Positions 25,210 to 33,426 are shown, counted from the stretch's first letter. The stretch is 64,000 bases of DNA from Streptomyces sp. NBC_00223 (GCF_036199905.1 NZ_CP108109.1:7718001-7782000); one strand, 5' to 3'. Program-made: numbers and translations. The notes: a model not told the origin generated them from the letters alone.

Positions 25210-26538
25210 TCACATGGCGTCCTCCGGTGTTCTCCTGGGCAGCAGTTCGGCCTCCAGCGCCGGTACGTCGAACGGGTCGCGGTGGATCCATTCCCTGGGC
25301 ACGCCCTGCCGGATCAGGGCGTTGGTGGCCTGGGTGACCATCTCCACGGGGCCGGACAGGAAGGCGTCGTGCTGGTACCACGGCCCGAACTGCCCCAGCA
25401 CCTCGGGCAGCGTGCCTTCCAGCCCGACGATCCGCTCGTGGGAGACGGCGGCGCGCACCGACAGCCAGTGGTGGCGCTGCGACATCCGCAGCATGTCGTC
25501 GAGTCCGTACAGCTCGTCGGCGGTACGCGCGCCGACGAAGACATCGACGTAGCGCTCGGTCCCGTCGCGGGCGGCCTGTTCGACCAGGGCCCGGATGGGG
25601 GCCATGCCGGTGCCGCCGGCCACGCAGACCAGGTCGCGGTCGCTGTTCGGGTCGAGCGTCATGTCGCCCTGGACCGGGCCCAGTTGGACCTGGTCGCCGG
25701 GTTTGGCCCGGTGCACCAGCGCCTGGCTGACACGGCCGCCGGGCACCGCCCGTACGTGGAAGGTGAGTGTGTTGTCCTCGCGCGGGGCGTGCGCGGGGGA
25801 GTAGTAGCGCCACGCCCTGGGCTGCCAGGGCGTCTCGACACCGGCGTACTGCCCCGCGATGTACGGGTACGGGCTCTCCGGCCGCAGGGTGACCTCGGCG
25901 ATGCCGTGGCCGCGCTGCACATGGTGGATGACCTCCGCCGGCCACACCGCGGGCGACACCAGGGCGTCCTGCTCGGCGGCGAACGTCATGACCTGGGCGA
26001 CCAGTTGGTAGGCGCGCGTCCACACTCCCGCCAGGTCCGCGCTCCAGGCGGGCCCGGCGAACCGTGCCAGGGAAGCCAGCAGGCACTCCCCCACGGCGGG
26101 GTAATGCCCGTCCAGGGCGCCGAACTTGCGGTGGTCGCGGCCCAGCCGGCTGCAGAAGCGCACCAGGTTGTCGGGGTCGTCGACCAGGTCCACGATCCGG
26201 AGCAGCCCCCGCAGCAGCCGGTCCCGCTGGACGTCCATGTCGGCGGGAAAGAGCTGCCGCACCTGCGGGTAGCGGGTGAACAGGATCGCGTAGAAGTAGA
26301 CGGTCATCTCCCCGGCGAAGGGGCCCACGATGTCCACGCTCGCGCGCAGCAGGGCGATCTCGTCGTCCGCCAGCGGCACCAGGACCGGGGGTTCGAGCAT
26401 GGCGACGGGCGGTGGCGGTAACGGGGCCGGCGGGGGCTCCGGCAGCGGGGGGAGACCGCCGGACGCACCGCCCGCCGCCGAGCCTCGACGGCCTTTCCCG
26501 GGACGCGATGCACGGGTGGAAAATATCACTCGGCGCAC
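25210..26538 (-). CDS. Flavohemoglobin-like globin-FAD/NAD(P) reductase
   Basis: The 442-residue frame has a Pro-rich N-terminal stretch of about 45 residues, then a globin domain (VYFYAILFTRYP, FPADM, and proximal His in LGRDHRKFG with a nearby HYPAVGE). A ferredoxin-reductase module follows, with FAD motif RAWRYYSPA and NAD(P) motif VAGGTGMAP. Such proteins turn NO and O2 into nitrate or pass electrons to partners. Placed just upstream of nos on the same strand, it could protect the cell from NO or feed electrons to NOS. The start is uncertain: GTG 26529 has GAGG upstream, ATG 26400 begins near the globin fold. Confidence 0.82.
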   Translation of the reverse strand: MRRVIFSTRASRPGKGRRGSAAGGASGGLPPLPEPPPAPLPPPPVAMLEPPVLVPLADDEIALLRASVDIVGPFAGEMTVYFYAILFTRYPQVRQLFPADMDVQRDRLLRGLLRIVDLVDDPDNLVRFCSRLGRDHRKFGALDGHYPAVGECLLASLARFAGPAWSADLAGVWTRAYQLVAQVMTFAAEQDALVSPAVWPAEVIHHVQRGHGIAEVTLRPESPYPYIAGQYAGVETPWQPRAWRYYSPAHAPREDNTLTFHVRAVPGGRVSQALVHRAKPGDQVQLGPVQGDMTLDPNSDRDLVCVAGGTGMAPIRALVEQAARDGTERYVDVFVGARTADELYGLDDMLRMSQRHHWLSVRAAVSHERIVGLEGTLPEVLGQFGPWYQHDAFLSGPVEMVTQATNALIRQGVPREWIHRDPFDVPALEAELLPRRTPEDAM

Positions 26539-27183
26539 CTCGATTCACTGTGATTCGGTATCGGCGAAAAATATTGCGGGCTTTATGGCGGACCGGACGG
26601 GCGCGTCACGCGACGCGCCTCGACAGCGTTGTCGTGCCCTGCTTCGTATCGTCCGCCGGGCGGCGCAATCGCCGTGGACCGCGGAGCACGGACAGGCGCA
26701 CGCGTGCGATGAAAGCCTGCGTGGTCACGTAGCTCCTCGGTACTTGACGTGCGGATGTGCGGGCGCGGTCGGAAAGCCACGGGCCACCCTAATGCGTCGG
26801 CTTGCCGTGTCAAAAATGCGCGCTCAGGGCAGCTGAAATCCTCAACAATGGTCGCCCTTTCCGGATTTGGCCACTTATCACGGTACTTGCCATGTCGGTG
26901 ACAGGGGTGGGATTTCGGCCATTGCGCGCCCGGCCGGGGCGCAATTGCCCCGGCTGTTTTCAAACGGCCCCGCGCACCTGCGGGCCCCCGGCGGACCCGT
27001 ACCCGGACCGGACCCGTACCGGTCCCGCCACGGATCGGCCGATCCGAGCAGCCGGGGCGCCGACAACGCTGCCCCCACGACTCCGTCCGCCACCCCGCCC
27101 CCGTCGTCGACGATCCGACAGGCGAGGGTTGAGATCGGCCAACTCCGGCACGAGCCGTCGCAGTTGAAGACGACACCGTGTAA
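26539..27183. other. Long intergenic stretch, nothing recognised
   Basis: Several open frames exist on both strands but none has a recognisable domain, good start or typical coding bias. A patch around 26790-26900 is AT-richer than the surroundings. It marks the left border of the decayed accessory island and presumably holds the promoter of the globin-reductase gene. Confidence 0.4.
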
Positions 27184-27327
27184 CTCGGACGCGTCCTGTC
27201 GGTCGCCGCTACCCACATCAACCACGACGACAACCTGGTCGACGTCGTCGTCGAGAGCACCCCCGGCCGTCAGAACACCCTCCACGCCACCACCGAACAC
27301 CCCTTCAGGGACGACACCACCCACACC
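27184..27327 (+). pseudogene. Hint-domain fragment of a polymorphic toxin, left of the IS
   Basis: 48 codons in one frame read a pretoxin-Hint segment: VAATHINHDDNLVDV, STPGRQNTLHAT and EHPFRDDTTHT. An in-frame TAA at 27181 precedes it and the DNA further upstream is unrelated, so the secretion and repeat part of the toxin gene is lost. The fragment ends exactly at the IS boundary, and its last codons are repeated on the far side as the target duplication, where the reading frame continues. Confidence 0.8.
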
Positions 27328-28788
27328 CAGGGCCCCGGCGAGTGCCTGGATCGTCTGGTTTGATCATGTGATGCCGTAGAGGGCGAGGACGCGGGGGCGC
27401 TCGGTGTGGGCTCGTCGTCCGGCGGCGGTGTTGACGTAGCCGGCGAGCTTGAGCGCGCTGCGGATCAGGTCGCGGAGGGCAGCGAGTACGGCGGGCGCGT
27501 TGTGGGTCCTGACCTGGGACTTGTCCTCGTTGAAGGTGACATCTCGACACCAGTGGACGGTATTTTCCACGGTCCAGTGCCCGCGGGCCCAGGACGCGAT
27601 CTCGGCTGCGTTCGCTTCCTCGGTGGGCAGGTCGGTGATGGCGTAGACGGTCTCGCTGGACCATTTCTTCGCCCCGTAGAGACGGCGACGGCGCTGGATG
27701 CGCAGGACCTGGGCCGCGTGCGGGAAGAGCAGTCCGTTGACGGTGACGACCTGCACGAGCCGCTGCTCGTGACGGCCGTGGCCCCGGGCGTCGTCGCGGT
27801 GGATCACGGGGATCACTTTCCAGGGCAGGGCGTGGAGCTGACGGGCCTGGCCGCGCTGGTTGTTCTTGATGGTCAGCAGGTAGTGAGCGCCGCGTTCGCG
27901 CAGGTAGGTGGCGTGGTCGCGTTGGGCGTGGAGGGCATCGGCGGTAACGACCACTCCCGCGAGATCAGCGTCATCGATCTGGTCGAGGAGAGGTGCGAAC
28001 TCGGGGATCTCGTTGGTCTTCGCGCCGATCTCCCGGGAGGCGAGCGTGACACCGTCGCCGTGACGGACGGCGGACAGGACGAAGACCCGGCTGCCGTCCG
28101 GGCGCCTCGCGCCACGCAGGCACTTGCCGTCCACCGCGATCGCCCGCCGTCGCAGCCGTACCGGCTCGGCGCGGGCGGCCGCCCGGTGGGCCCGGCGCTG
28201 TTCACGCTCGGTGCCACCGTCGGGCATCACCGGATCCGGCCGGCGGGCCTGTGCGGACAGCAGAGGCCGGAGGTAGTCGTAGCCGGCCGCGCTGATCTCA
28301 CCGGGATCGAGCCGCCCCAGGACGCTGCGCAGGGTCTTCTCGCTCGGCACCCGGTAGCGGCCAAGGAGTGGGTGGTAGGGCAGGCCGAAGGCGGCCAGTT
28401 CCTCCGGCGTCGCACGTCGGCACCACTCCGCCGCCGCGGTGATCGAGTCGTGGCCGGACGAGGTCATCGCGCAGACCACCAGGGCCAGCAGCGAGGAGAG
28501 CCGGTACCGCACTCCGCAAGCCCCTCTCGGATCGGTGACCGACTCGAACTCGACTACCAGGCAGCGGACTTGCTCCTTGGCGGCACCCTCGCCGAGAGCC
28601 TCCAGGCAGGGCGCATGAGGCACGGGGACAGCGACAGGGGATGATGGAGGAACGAACACGGCACCTTCGTGGATCTTGCAGCGTAGAGAACTCCATGATC
28701 CACAGGTGCCGTGTTCACCTGCTTCCGGGGCCCACCACCGAGATCAACACCCCAGGCCGGGACAATCCAGGCACTCGCCGGGGCCCTG
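27328..28788 (-). mobile_element. ISAs1-family insertion sequence, complete, with terminal repeats and 9-bp duplication
   Basis: The element is 1461 bases long. Its ends (27328-27355 and 28761-28788) are inverted repeats matching at 27 of 28 positions and starting CAGGGCCCCGGCGAG. ACCCACACC at 27319-27327 is repeated at 28789-28797 as the target-site duplication. It lies inside the Hint domain of a toxin gene, and removing it with one duplication copy rejoins the toxin frame without error. Confidence 0.92.
27364..28659 (-). CDS. ISAs1 family transposase
   Basis: The 431-residue DDE transposase shows VDGKCLRGAR (first Asp), VVVTADALHAQRDHA (second Asp region), HYLLTIKNNQ and WARGHWTVENTVHWCRDVTF (acidic third position), typical of ISAs1-type elements. 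It appears intact, with GTG start and GAAGG upstream, so the element could still move. It is the only gene in the element. Confidence 0.9.
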   Translation of the reverse strand: MFVPPSSPVAVPVPHAPCLEALGEGAAKEQVRCLVVEFESVTDPRGACGVRYRLSSLLALVVCAMTSSGHDSITAAAEWCRRATPEELAAFGLPYHPLLGRYRVPSEKTLRSVLGRLDPGEISAAGYDYLRPLLSAQARRPDPVMPDGGTEREQRRAHRAAARAEPVRLRRRAIAVDGKCLRGARRPDGSRVFVLSAVRHGDGVTLASREIGAKTNEIPEFAPLLDQIDDADLAGVVVTADALHAQRDHATYLRERGAHYLLTIKNNQRGQARQLHALPWKVIPVIHRDDARGHGRHEQRLVQVVTVNGLLFPHAAQVLRIQRRRRLYGAKKWSSETVYAITDLPTEEANAAEIASWARGHWTVENTVHWCRDVTFNEDKSQVRTHNAPAVLAALRDLIRSALKLAGYVNTAAGRRAHTERPRVLALYGIT

Positions 28789-29271
28789 ACCCACACCTGG
28801 GTCCCCACCGGCGAACTCACCCCCGGCGCGGCTGCCAGGTACAACCTCACCGCCGACCAACTCCACACCTACTATGTGCTGGCGGGCGATACGCCGGTAC
28901 TGGTTCACAACTGCGATTCACTTGTGGATTACGCCAACTCTGTGCGTAATGAGCCAGGGACGAATTCGATTCCGTATGAGTCTCCCTCGGGGGCGAAATA
29001 TTACGGCCGCAACAAGCACGGTCAGCAGGCGGACGGCGACCTGGCGGAGGCTCTGGAAGAAGCTGGTCATCACGGAGGCTGTGCCGAGGTGAGCTGTCTC
29101 ATTCAGGCCCAGAAGGCTGAAGGCTCCGATGCGATCAGAGGAGGTACGATGCGTATGGTGAAGTCGAGAAACAACTCCATGCCGACTTCGAATACGACTG
29201 GGCATGGTGAACCAGCCACTCCATGCGGTCGATGCGAGCGACTGCTGGACAACCTCGGTATCGGTTATTAA
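28789..29271 (+). pseudogene. Polymorphic toxin 3' end: Hint tail plus YwqJ-like deaminase toxin domain
   Basis: The frame continues the Hint domain (HTWVPTGELTPG ... TYYVLAGDTPVLVHNC). The toxin domain follows: YGRNKHGQQADG, the zinc/catalytic motif GGCAEVSCLIQ, and TPCGRCERLL, which together fit the YwqJ-type nucleotide or nucleic-acid deaminases of bacterial competition toxins. The active-site residues are present, but the gene has no start of its own because its front is lost and an IS splits it. GC content drops here compared with the neighbours. The immunity-like gene begins 2 bases after the stop. Confidence 0.8.
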
Positions 29272-29273
29272 TC

Positions 29274-29764
29274 ATGATCAGATTTGACTCGTTGCGCCCC
29301 GACCTGCTGCAGGCTCTTCGTGACGCCGGCTGGCACCCCCAGCGGGGAGTGGATGCCAGCCCTTGGCTCGACTCCTTGCAGCAGGAGGGGTATCAACCAA
29401 ATTCGAAGGCTGCAGAATTCTTGTCGCGCTGGGAGGTCTGATTGTCGAGCCGGTAAATAAATCTGGCCCGAACTTCAGCAACGATGAACCTTTCAATTTC
29501 GACCCCATTTCGGCTGGGGCGGGCCAGCGAGGCCTGGCATTGGAAATTGAGAAAGCCCTGGGTGGGCAATACTTTCCTATCGGCGAATGGCTCAGCTATT
29601 CGAGCGTCTTCGTGGAGACCGGTGGGAAGGTGGTTTCCGCTGGCCTTGGATGGATTTGGGGAATGGGTTCTACCATCGAAGACGCTTTGGAGTTGGCGGT
29701 TTGCGCAGATCGGCCCCTGGTATGCCTGCATTCTGACCCGGGACTAAAGCCGTGGCCCCGATGA
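29274..29764 (+). pseudogene. Frameshifted SUKH-like immunity gene
   Basis: ATG 29274 opens MIRFDSLRPDLLQAL, then AGWHPQRGVD and GYQPNSKAAEFLS, which stops at 29441. The frame starting near 29430 continues directly with LGGLIVEPVN ... YFPIGEWLSYSSVFVETGGKVVSAG and EDALELAV. Joined, about 163 residues fit the SUKH-3-type immunity proteins. One missing base near 29431 explains the break. It would have neutralised the deaminase toxin encoded just upstream. Confidence 0.75.
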
Positions 29765-29781
29765 ATTCGAGACGGTGAATT

Positions 29782-29813
29782 GAAGCCCCGCCGGTGCGTC
29801 CCGGCGGGGCTTC
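29782..29813 (+). terminator. Perfect 13-bp hairpin after the immunity gene
   Basis: GAAGCCCCGCCGG at 29782-29794 pairs with CCGGCGGGGCTTC at 29801-29813 around TGCGTC, 17 bases after the stop, ending in TTCTGCGTTG. It is a good intrinsic-terminator candidate. Confidence 0.8.
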
Positions 29814-29847
29814 TGCGTTGGGGCGACGGCAGTAGTCGACGGCAACG

Positions 29848-30706
29848 TCAGTGGATGGATGCCGCACATAGTGGTGGTTCGTCGCCGCCCTCGGGCTCGG
29901 TCGTGGCCTCGGGGAGGGTGTGGAGGGTGTGGCTGAGGAGATCGATGGCCTGGCGTTGGAGACGCAGGCGGACGTGTGCGTACACCATGGCCGTCACGCC
30001 GATGTGAGCGTGACCCAACAGCTCTTTGATGACGACCAGTTCGACGCCCTGCTCCAGGAGGAGTGTCGCGGTGGAGTGCCTCAGGCCGTTGAACCGGATT
30101 GCCCGCAGGCGGGAGCGGCGGAGCAGGACGTTGAAGTGCCGGGTGAGGGTGGCGGGTTCGATGGGATTGCCCGTCGGGGCGGGTGAAGACGAGGCCGCTG
30201 TCCATCCACTGCGCGCCGGTGTGCTGTTTCTCGGGGGCCTGCCGGTCGCGGTGAGTGCGGAGTGAGGCGACGGGGGCGGGGAGGGCGATCGGCGTTCCGA
30301 GCTGATGGTCTTGGTGGGCGGGGTGGTCAGGCCGCTGGTGCGCTGGAGTGTGCGGGGGATGTCTGCGGTGCCCCCGCGTCGAGGTCGAGGTCTTCCCAGC
30401 GCAGGCCCAGGAGTTCGCCTTTGCGTAGGCCAGTGCAGGGCGAGTTCGAACAGGACGGCGAGCCGGTGCCCCTGGGCGCCGGCGAGGAACTGGCGGGCTT
30501 CGTAGGCCGTCAGGCGGTTGAAGCGGCGGGGTGGGGGTGCCCATGTGGACGTTGCGGGGGATCTCCTCTTCGCGGGCGGCGTGCTCCAGTGCGGACTTGA
30601 GGACGGAGTGCACGTAGGCCAGCATGAGAGGAGAGAGCCCCTTGCGGCAGCACTTCCCGATCGCGCAGCGCTGGGGCTGGTCGCGGGCGATGTCGAGGCC
30701 GCGTGA
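29848..30706 (-). pseudogene. Decayed tyrosine recombinase (integrase) gene
   Basis: Reading across frames on the minus strand gives an integrase: IARDQPQRC ... LSPLMLAYVHSVLKSALEHA, EEIPRNV, a middle with LVFTRPDGxP, then RFNGLRHSTATLLLEQGVELVVIKELLGHAHIG and VYAHVRLRLQRQAIDLL, ending GGDEPPLCAASIH. LRHSTATLLL and LGHAHIG hold the family's R/H-x-x-R region. Several frameshifts break it. It is of the kind carried by actinomycete integrative elements and prophages. Confidence 0.8.
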
Positions 30707-30730
30707 GCGTGACGACCGACGAGTCCGGTA

Positions 30731-30910
30731 ACGCGGTCAGAAGATTGCGCGGTTCGATGTGAACCCCAATAGTGCTTACGTTCAGAAACTGGGGCCGCAT
30801 CTGAATTGGAAACTCAGATCAATGGAAAGACCGTTACAAGTGGCCCGCTAAAGGATCCGCACACCGGTATTAATCCATCCACGATCCGGCCGGGCGGCTA
30901 CTGGCTATAG
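30731..30910 (+). pseudogene. C-terminal remnant of a second polymorphic toxin
   Basis: One frame reads QKIARFDVNPNSAYVQKLGPHLN, shown here in outline. After a single-base loss near 30806 the next frame reads LETQINGKTVTSG, PLKDPHTGINPSTIRPGGYWL and a stop. The PHLN-LETQINGK and DPHTGINPSTIRPG pattern is common at the ends of RHS-type toxin proteins. It lies 18 bases before the Imm32-like gene, the usual toxin-immunity order. Confidence 0.6.
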
Positions 30911-30928
30911 ACGACTGACGGAGACGTA

Positions 30929-31330
30929 ATGCTGAAAGTATTGCGCGGCGATTCGACAGGGGAGTTGGAGCTGTCTGGAACCCGCTTTGAGCTGTTGGCT
31001 TTGGGTCGAAAGCTGCGGAGCGGCGAGGGGGAAGCCATCTTGGAAAAGGTACCAGATCCGTTCCCTTACAGCAGATCGTTGTTGCGGATCGAAATTCACC
31101 AAGCGAGTGGAAATATCAGGATTTCTTCTTCTGCGGACGGTGATTCTCTGAACGTTGAAGGCAGATTGGAATCAATTTCTCTTCTTGCCGAGAACATCGA
31201 AGGCTTCGCTTTGGAGGCAGATCGGTGCGACCATCTTCATGTGGACTACTTTCCGGAACATGACTATCTGGCCGAAGGGTCAGGATCGCTGGTTCTCGCC
31301 ATCGACAGCGATGCAATTCAGGTGCCATGA
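30929..31330 (+). CDS. Imm32-like immunity protein
   Basis: The 133-residue acidic protein has no signal or membrane segment. SLLRIEIHQASGNIRISS, SLLAENIEGFA and HLHVDYFPEHDYLAEGSGSLVLAI fit the Imm32 immunity family seen next to toxin C-termini. It is intact, with GGAG 6 bases before the ATG, and has lower GC than the chromosome. It probably survives as an orphan antidote to the toxin whose remnant lies just upstream. Confidence 0.65.
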   Translation: MLKVLRGDSTGELELSGTRFELLALGRKLRSGEGEAILEKVPDPFPYSRSLLRIEIHQASGNIRISSSADGDSLNVEGRLESISLLAENIEGFALEADRCDHLHVDYFPEHDYLAEGSGSLVLAIDSDAIQVP

Positions 31331-31388
31331 AGCGGCTGGGGGCAGCTGGCCTTGAAGTGAGGTTATTAGGTTTCCATGCATTACCCAG

Positions 31389-31420
31389 CGGCCCCATCGG
31401 ATTGGTTTCCGATGGGGCCG
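31389..31420 (+). terminator. Perfect 13-bp hairpin terminator after the Imm32-like gene
   Basis: CGGCCCCATCGGA (31389-31401) pairs with TCCGATGGGGCCG (31408-31420), followed by TTAGG. The remaining gap up to the toxin-antitoxin pair holds its promoter only. Confidence 0.8.
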
Positions 31421-31610
31421 TTAGGGCGCGGGGCCCTGGCGGAGACCGCCCCAGGCCGGGACACGGCTCGGATCGGTGCCCGCTGGTTTGCGGCGGCTCC
31501 GTGGTATCAGGACGAAGGGGGGGAGTATTGGGGTGTGCGACGTTGGAGTGGCGGCGGTCGCGGCGATGGCACAGGACCTGAGCTACGAAGTCGCGCTCTC
31601 GCACCCCGTG

Positions 31611-31628
31611 CCATATATCATGGGTGCT
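31611..31628 (+). promoter_or_regulatory. Possible promoter -10 element of a leaderless toxin-antitoxin transcript
   Basis: CATATAT near 31611-31617 resembles a -10 hexamer and ends about 11 bases before ATG 31629, which has no ribosome site. That spacing would place the transcript start at or next to the start codon, as is frequent in actinomycetes. Confidence 0.45.
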
Positions 31629-32012
31629 ATGGACAGTGGGCGGTACTCGATCGAGATCGAGCCGGAGGTGCGGCTGTGGCTGGAGAACATTCCCGCCCAT
31701 CACTACAAGCAGGCCGAGCGCGTCGCCGACCTGCTCGCCGAGCAGCCCACCACGCTCGACGAACCGCACTCCCGCCACCTGGGCGGCAAGCTCCGCGAGC
31801 TGCGCTTCCGCCTCGGCGACGCCCACCAGCGCATTACCTACTGGCTCGCACCCGACCGTCGTATCGTGCTGCTCACCGTGTTCCGCAAGAGCAAGATGCG
31901 CGAGCAGGCCGAAGTGGACCGCGCGCACGCCGCTCAACGGCTGTGCGAAGCCGAGCACCAGGCAGCCGCTGAACACGACCTCTACAGCCGTGACCTCAAG
32001 GAGGACCGATGA
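31629..32012 (+). CDS. RelE/HigB-type toxin (Gp49 family) of a toxin-antitoxin pair
   Basis: The 127-residue basic protein reads IEIEPEVRLWLENIP, HLGGKLRELRFRLGDAHQRITYW and RRIVLLTVFRKSKMREQ, the beta-strand pattern with a basic KLRELR core and FRK end found in HigB/Gp49-type mRNA interferases. It should cleave mRNA at the ribosome when unopposed. ATG 31629 is chosen; ATG 31620 is in frame. Its stop overlaps the antitoxin start (ATGA), and the toxin-first order is typical of HigBA. Confidence 0.85.
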   Translation: MDSGRYSIEIEPEVRLWLENIPAHHYKQAERVADLLAEQPTTLDEPHSRHLGGKLRELRFRLGDAHQRITYWLAPDRRIVLLTVFRKSKMREQAEVDRAHAAQRLCEAEHQAAAEHDLYSRDLKEDR

Positions 32013-32347
32013 ATCACAGCGAATGGAGGACCCGCCGCCACCGTCGGCTGGTCGGTGAACACCTCGACGCCGACCCCGAGTACGACCGCGTCTACGAAGA
32101 AGCCAGCCTCGCCATGACACTGGGCAAGGCCGTCTACGACCGGCGCAAGCAACTCGGGCTGAGCGAGGCCGACCTGGCCGAGCGCCTGCACACCACCACC
32201 GACGAGATCGAAGGCATCGAGACCGCCACCGAACTGCCGCCCATCGCTGTCATCATGCGCCTGGCCCGCGCTCTGGACCTCACCGTCGACATGCACCTCG
32301 CCCCCGGGGACGAGCCCACCGTCACCATCGTCACCCCGGCCGCCTGA
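32009..32347 (+). CDS. XRE/HigA-type antitoxin
   Basis: The 112-residue protein has a charged N-terminal region that could bind the toxin and a Xre helix-turn-helix at about residues 40-95 (LGKAVYDRRKQLGLSEADLAERL, partly shown, then IARLARALDL-like end). It should neutralise the overlapping toxin and repress the operon. Overlap of four bases with the toxin gene ensures coupled translation. Confidence 0.85.
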   Translation: MNHSEWRTRRHRRLVGEHLDADPEYDRVYEEASLAMTLGKAVYDRRKQLGLSEADLAERLHTTTDEIEGIETATELPPIAVIMRLARALDLTVDMHLAPGDEPTVTIVTPAA

Positions 32348-32361
32348 ACCCGGGAGAAGCC

Positions 32362-32598
32362 ATGCACGACGCCTCCACAGCACTCGCCCGAGAGCTGGGC
32401 AGACTCGTCCACGACCGGCGCACTGAACTCGGACTGTCCCAGGCCGACCTGGCTGAGCGATGCGGAATGAAACAGCCGCAGATCTCCCGCTTCGAAGCCG
32501 GCGGAACGATGCCCACCCTTCCGATGCTGCGCCGCCTGGCCCGCGCCCTTGGAGCCGACTTGAGCATCAGTCTCACTCCGCACGACAAGGCCGCTTGA
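32362..32598 (+). CDS. Small XRE-family DNA-binding protein
   Basis: The 78-residue protein is nearly all helix-turn-helix: LGRLVHDRRTELGLSQADLAERCGM and QISRFEAGG, then LRRLARALGADLSISL. It starts 14 bases after the antitoxin and resembles it (DRR-ELGLS-ADLAER), so it looks like a duplicated or second antitoxin in the same operon. GGGAGAAGCC precedes the ATG. Confidence 0.8.
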   Translation: MHDASTALARELGRLVHDRRTELGLSQADLAERCGMKQPQISRFEAGGTMPTLPMLRRLARALGADLSISLTPHDKAA

Positions 32599-32695
32599 CG
32601 TGGATCTCAAATCCCAAGAATTCCATGCGTGATCCAGACCGTTGACGGCAGTAGGGACGGCAACACCGGTGGACTTCAGTACGAAGGGAGCCACA

Positions 32696-32995
32696 GTGCG
32701 TCCTACCATCGTCCTTCTGAGTCCTACTGGTGATCATCAGGAACTGGTGAATCGCTTGCGTGGAGCTGGCTCCTATCGCGATGACAAGTTTTTTGATCAC
32801 TTGGATCGAGGAAAATTTCGATTCGGTGTGGACATTTCCGGGGGCGTCATCAATGAGTTTGACGAGGAAGAGCTTGCCGAGATTTCTGAGAAGCTCGGAG
32901 AGTTCAGGCGGTCCTCATCGAGTACCCCGATATGGCACGCATCCGTGGATTCCGGAGGGGCCGTAGGGGCTTGTGACGGGAACGTCAGCGGATGA
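32696..32995 (+). CDS. Hypothetical small acidic protein, 3' end probably replaced
   Basis: From GTG 32696 (GGGAG 6 bases upstream) the 99-residue frame reads PTIVLLSPTGDHQEL, GSYRDDKFFDHLDRGKFRFGVDIS and FDEEELAEISEKLGEF. Its composition is like other small immunity genes of this island. The last ~12 residues run into DNA next to the second integrase remnant and look unrelated, so the true C-terminus is probably lost. I recognise no family. Confidence 0.45.
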   Translation: MRPTIVLLSPTGDHQELVNRLRGAGSYRDDKFFDHLDRGKFRFGVDISGGVINEFDEEELAEISEKLGEFRRSSSSTPIWHASVDSGGAVGACDGNVSG

Positions 32996-33110
32996 CTGCC
33001 ACGACGGGTGGGTCGTCAGGGCCGTCGTCGGCCTGGCCAAGAACGTCGTTGAGCGTGTCGATGACGTCGCGTTGGAGGCGGAGTCGAACGTGAGCGTAGA
33101 CGGTGACGTT
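32985..33110 (-). pseudogene. Second integrase remnant (C-terminal ~40 codons)
   Basis: The minus strand reads VTVYAHVRLRLQRDVIDTLNDVL ... DDPPVVAVIR and a stop, closely like the end of the integrase remnant at 29848 (VYAHVRLRLQRQAIDLL). The DNA just past both stops is also similar (GGCAACGTCAGTGGATG and GGGAACGTCAGCGGATG). It indicates a second, older integrative element. Confidence 0.75.
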
Positions 33111-33377
33111 GAGTTCGAAGCGGTGATCCGATGCGGTGGGCGCCTGGAATACGGGCTGGGCCATCGGGATGTGACACGACTCCACTCACAGGACTCCGGA
33201 GACATCCTGTACGGCCTCGAACAGCGGCCGCCACATGCGTTCGGGGGAGCGCAAGGGGAGCGCGGACGCCTTGGACACCCCGGCATGAGCCAACACGATA
33301 GAGCCCTACGCATGCCTCCTGATTAGGCAAAACAAGGTTCAGTGGTAGTGCCGGACATGACGTGTCACGACCGCTCG

Positions 33378-33426
33378 CGCACTCGTCATGCGTAGGTCTC
33401 GGGCCCGAATCCCGAAGGCGGCTCCA
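33378..33426 (+). other. Degenerate tRNA-Thr(CGT)-like 3' end, possible attachment site
   Basis: CGCA-CTCGTCA-TGCG forms an anticodon stem-loop with CGT at the anticodon. TAGGTC, a T-arm TCGGG-CCCGAAT-CCCGA and AGGCGGCTCCA follow, like the 3' half of an actinomycete tRNA. No 5' half is present, so it is not a working tRNA. Such half-tRNAs are left where integrative elements insert into a tRNA gene; an integrase remnant lies 270 bases away. Confidence 0.5.

Noticed and set aside
26867..27379. 170-residue plus-strand frame before the ISAs1 element
   Set aside because: Low-complexity Pro/Ser/Thr composition, crosses the IS boundary, and the Hint fragment lies in a different frame.
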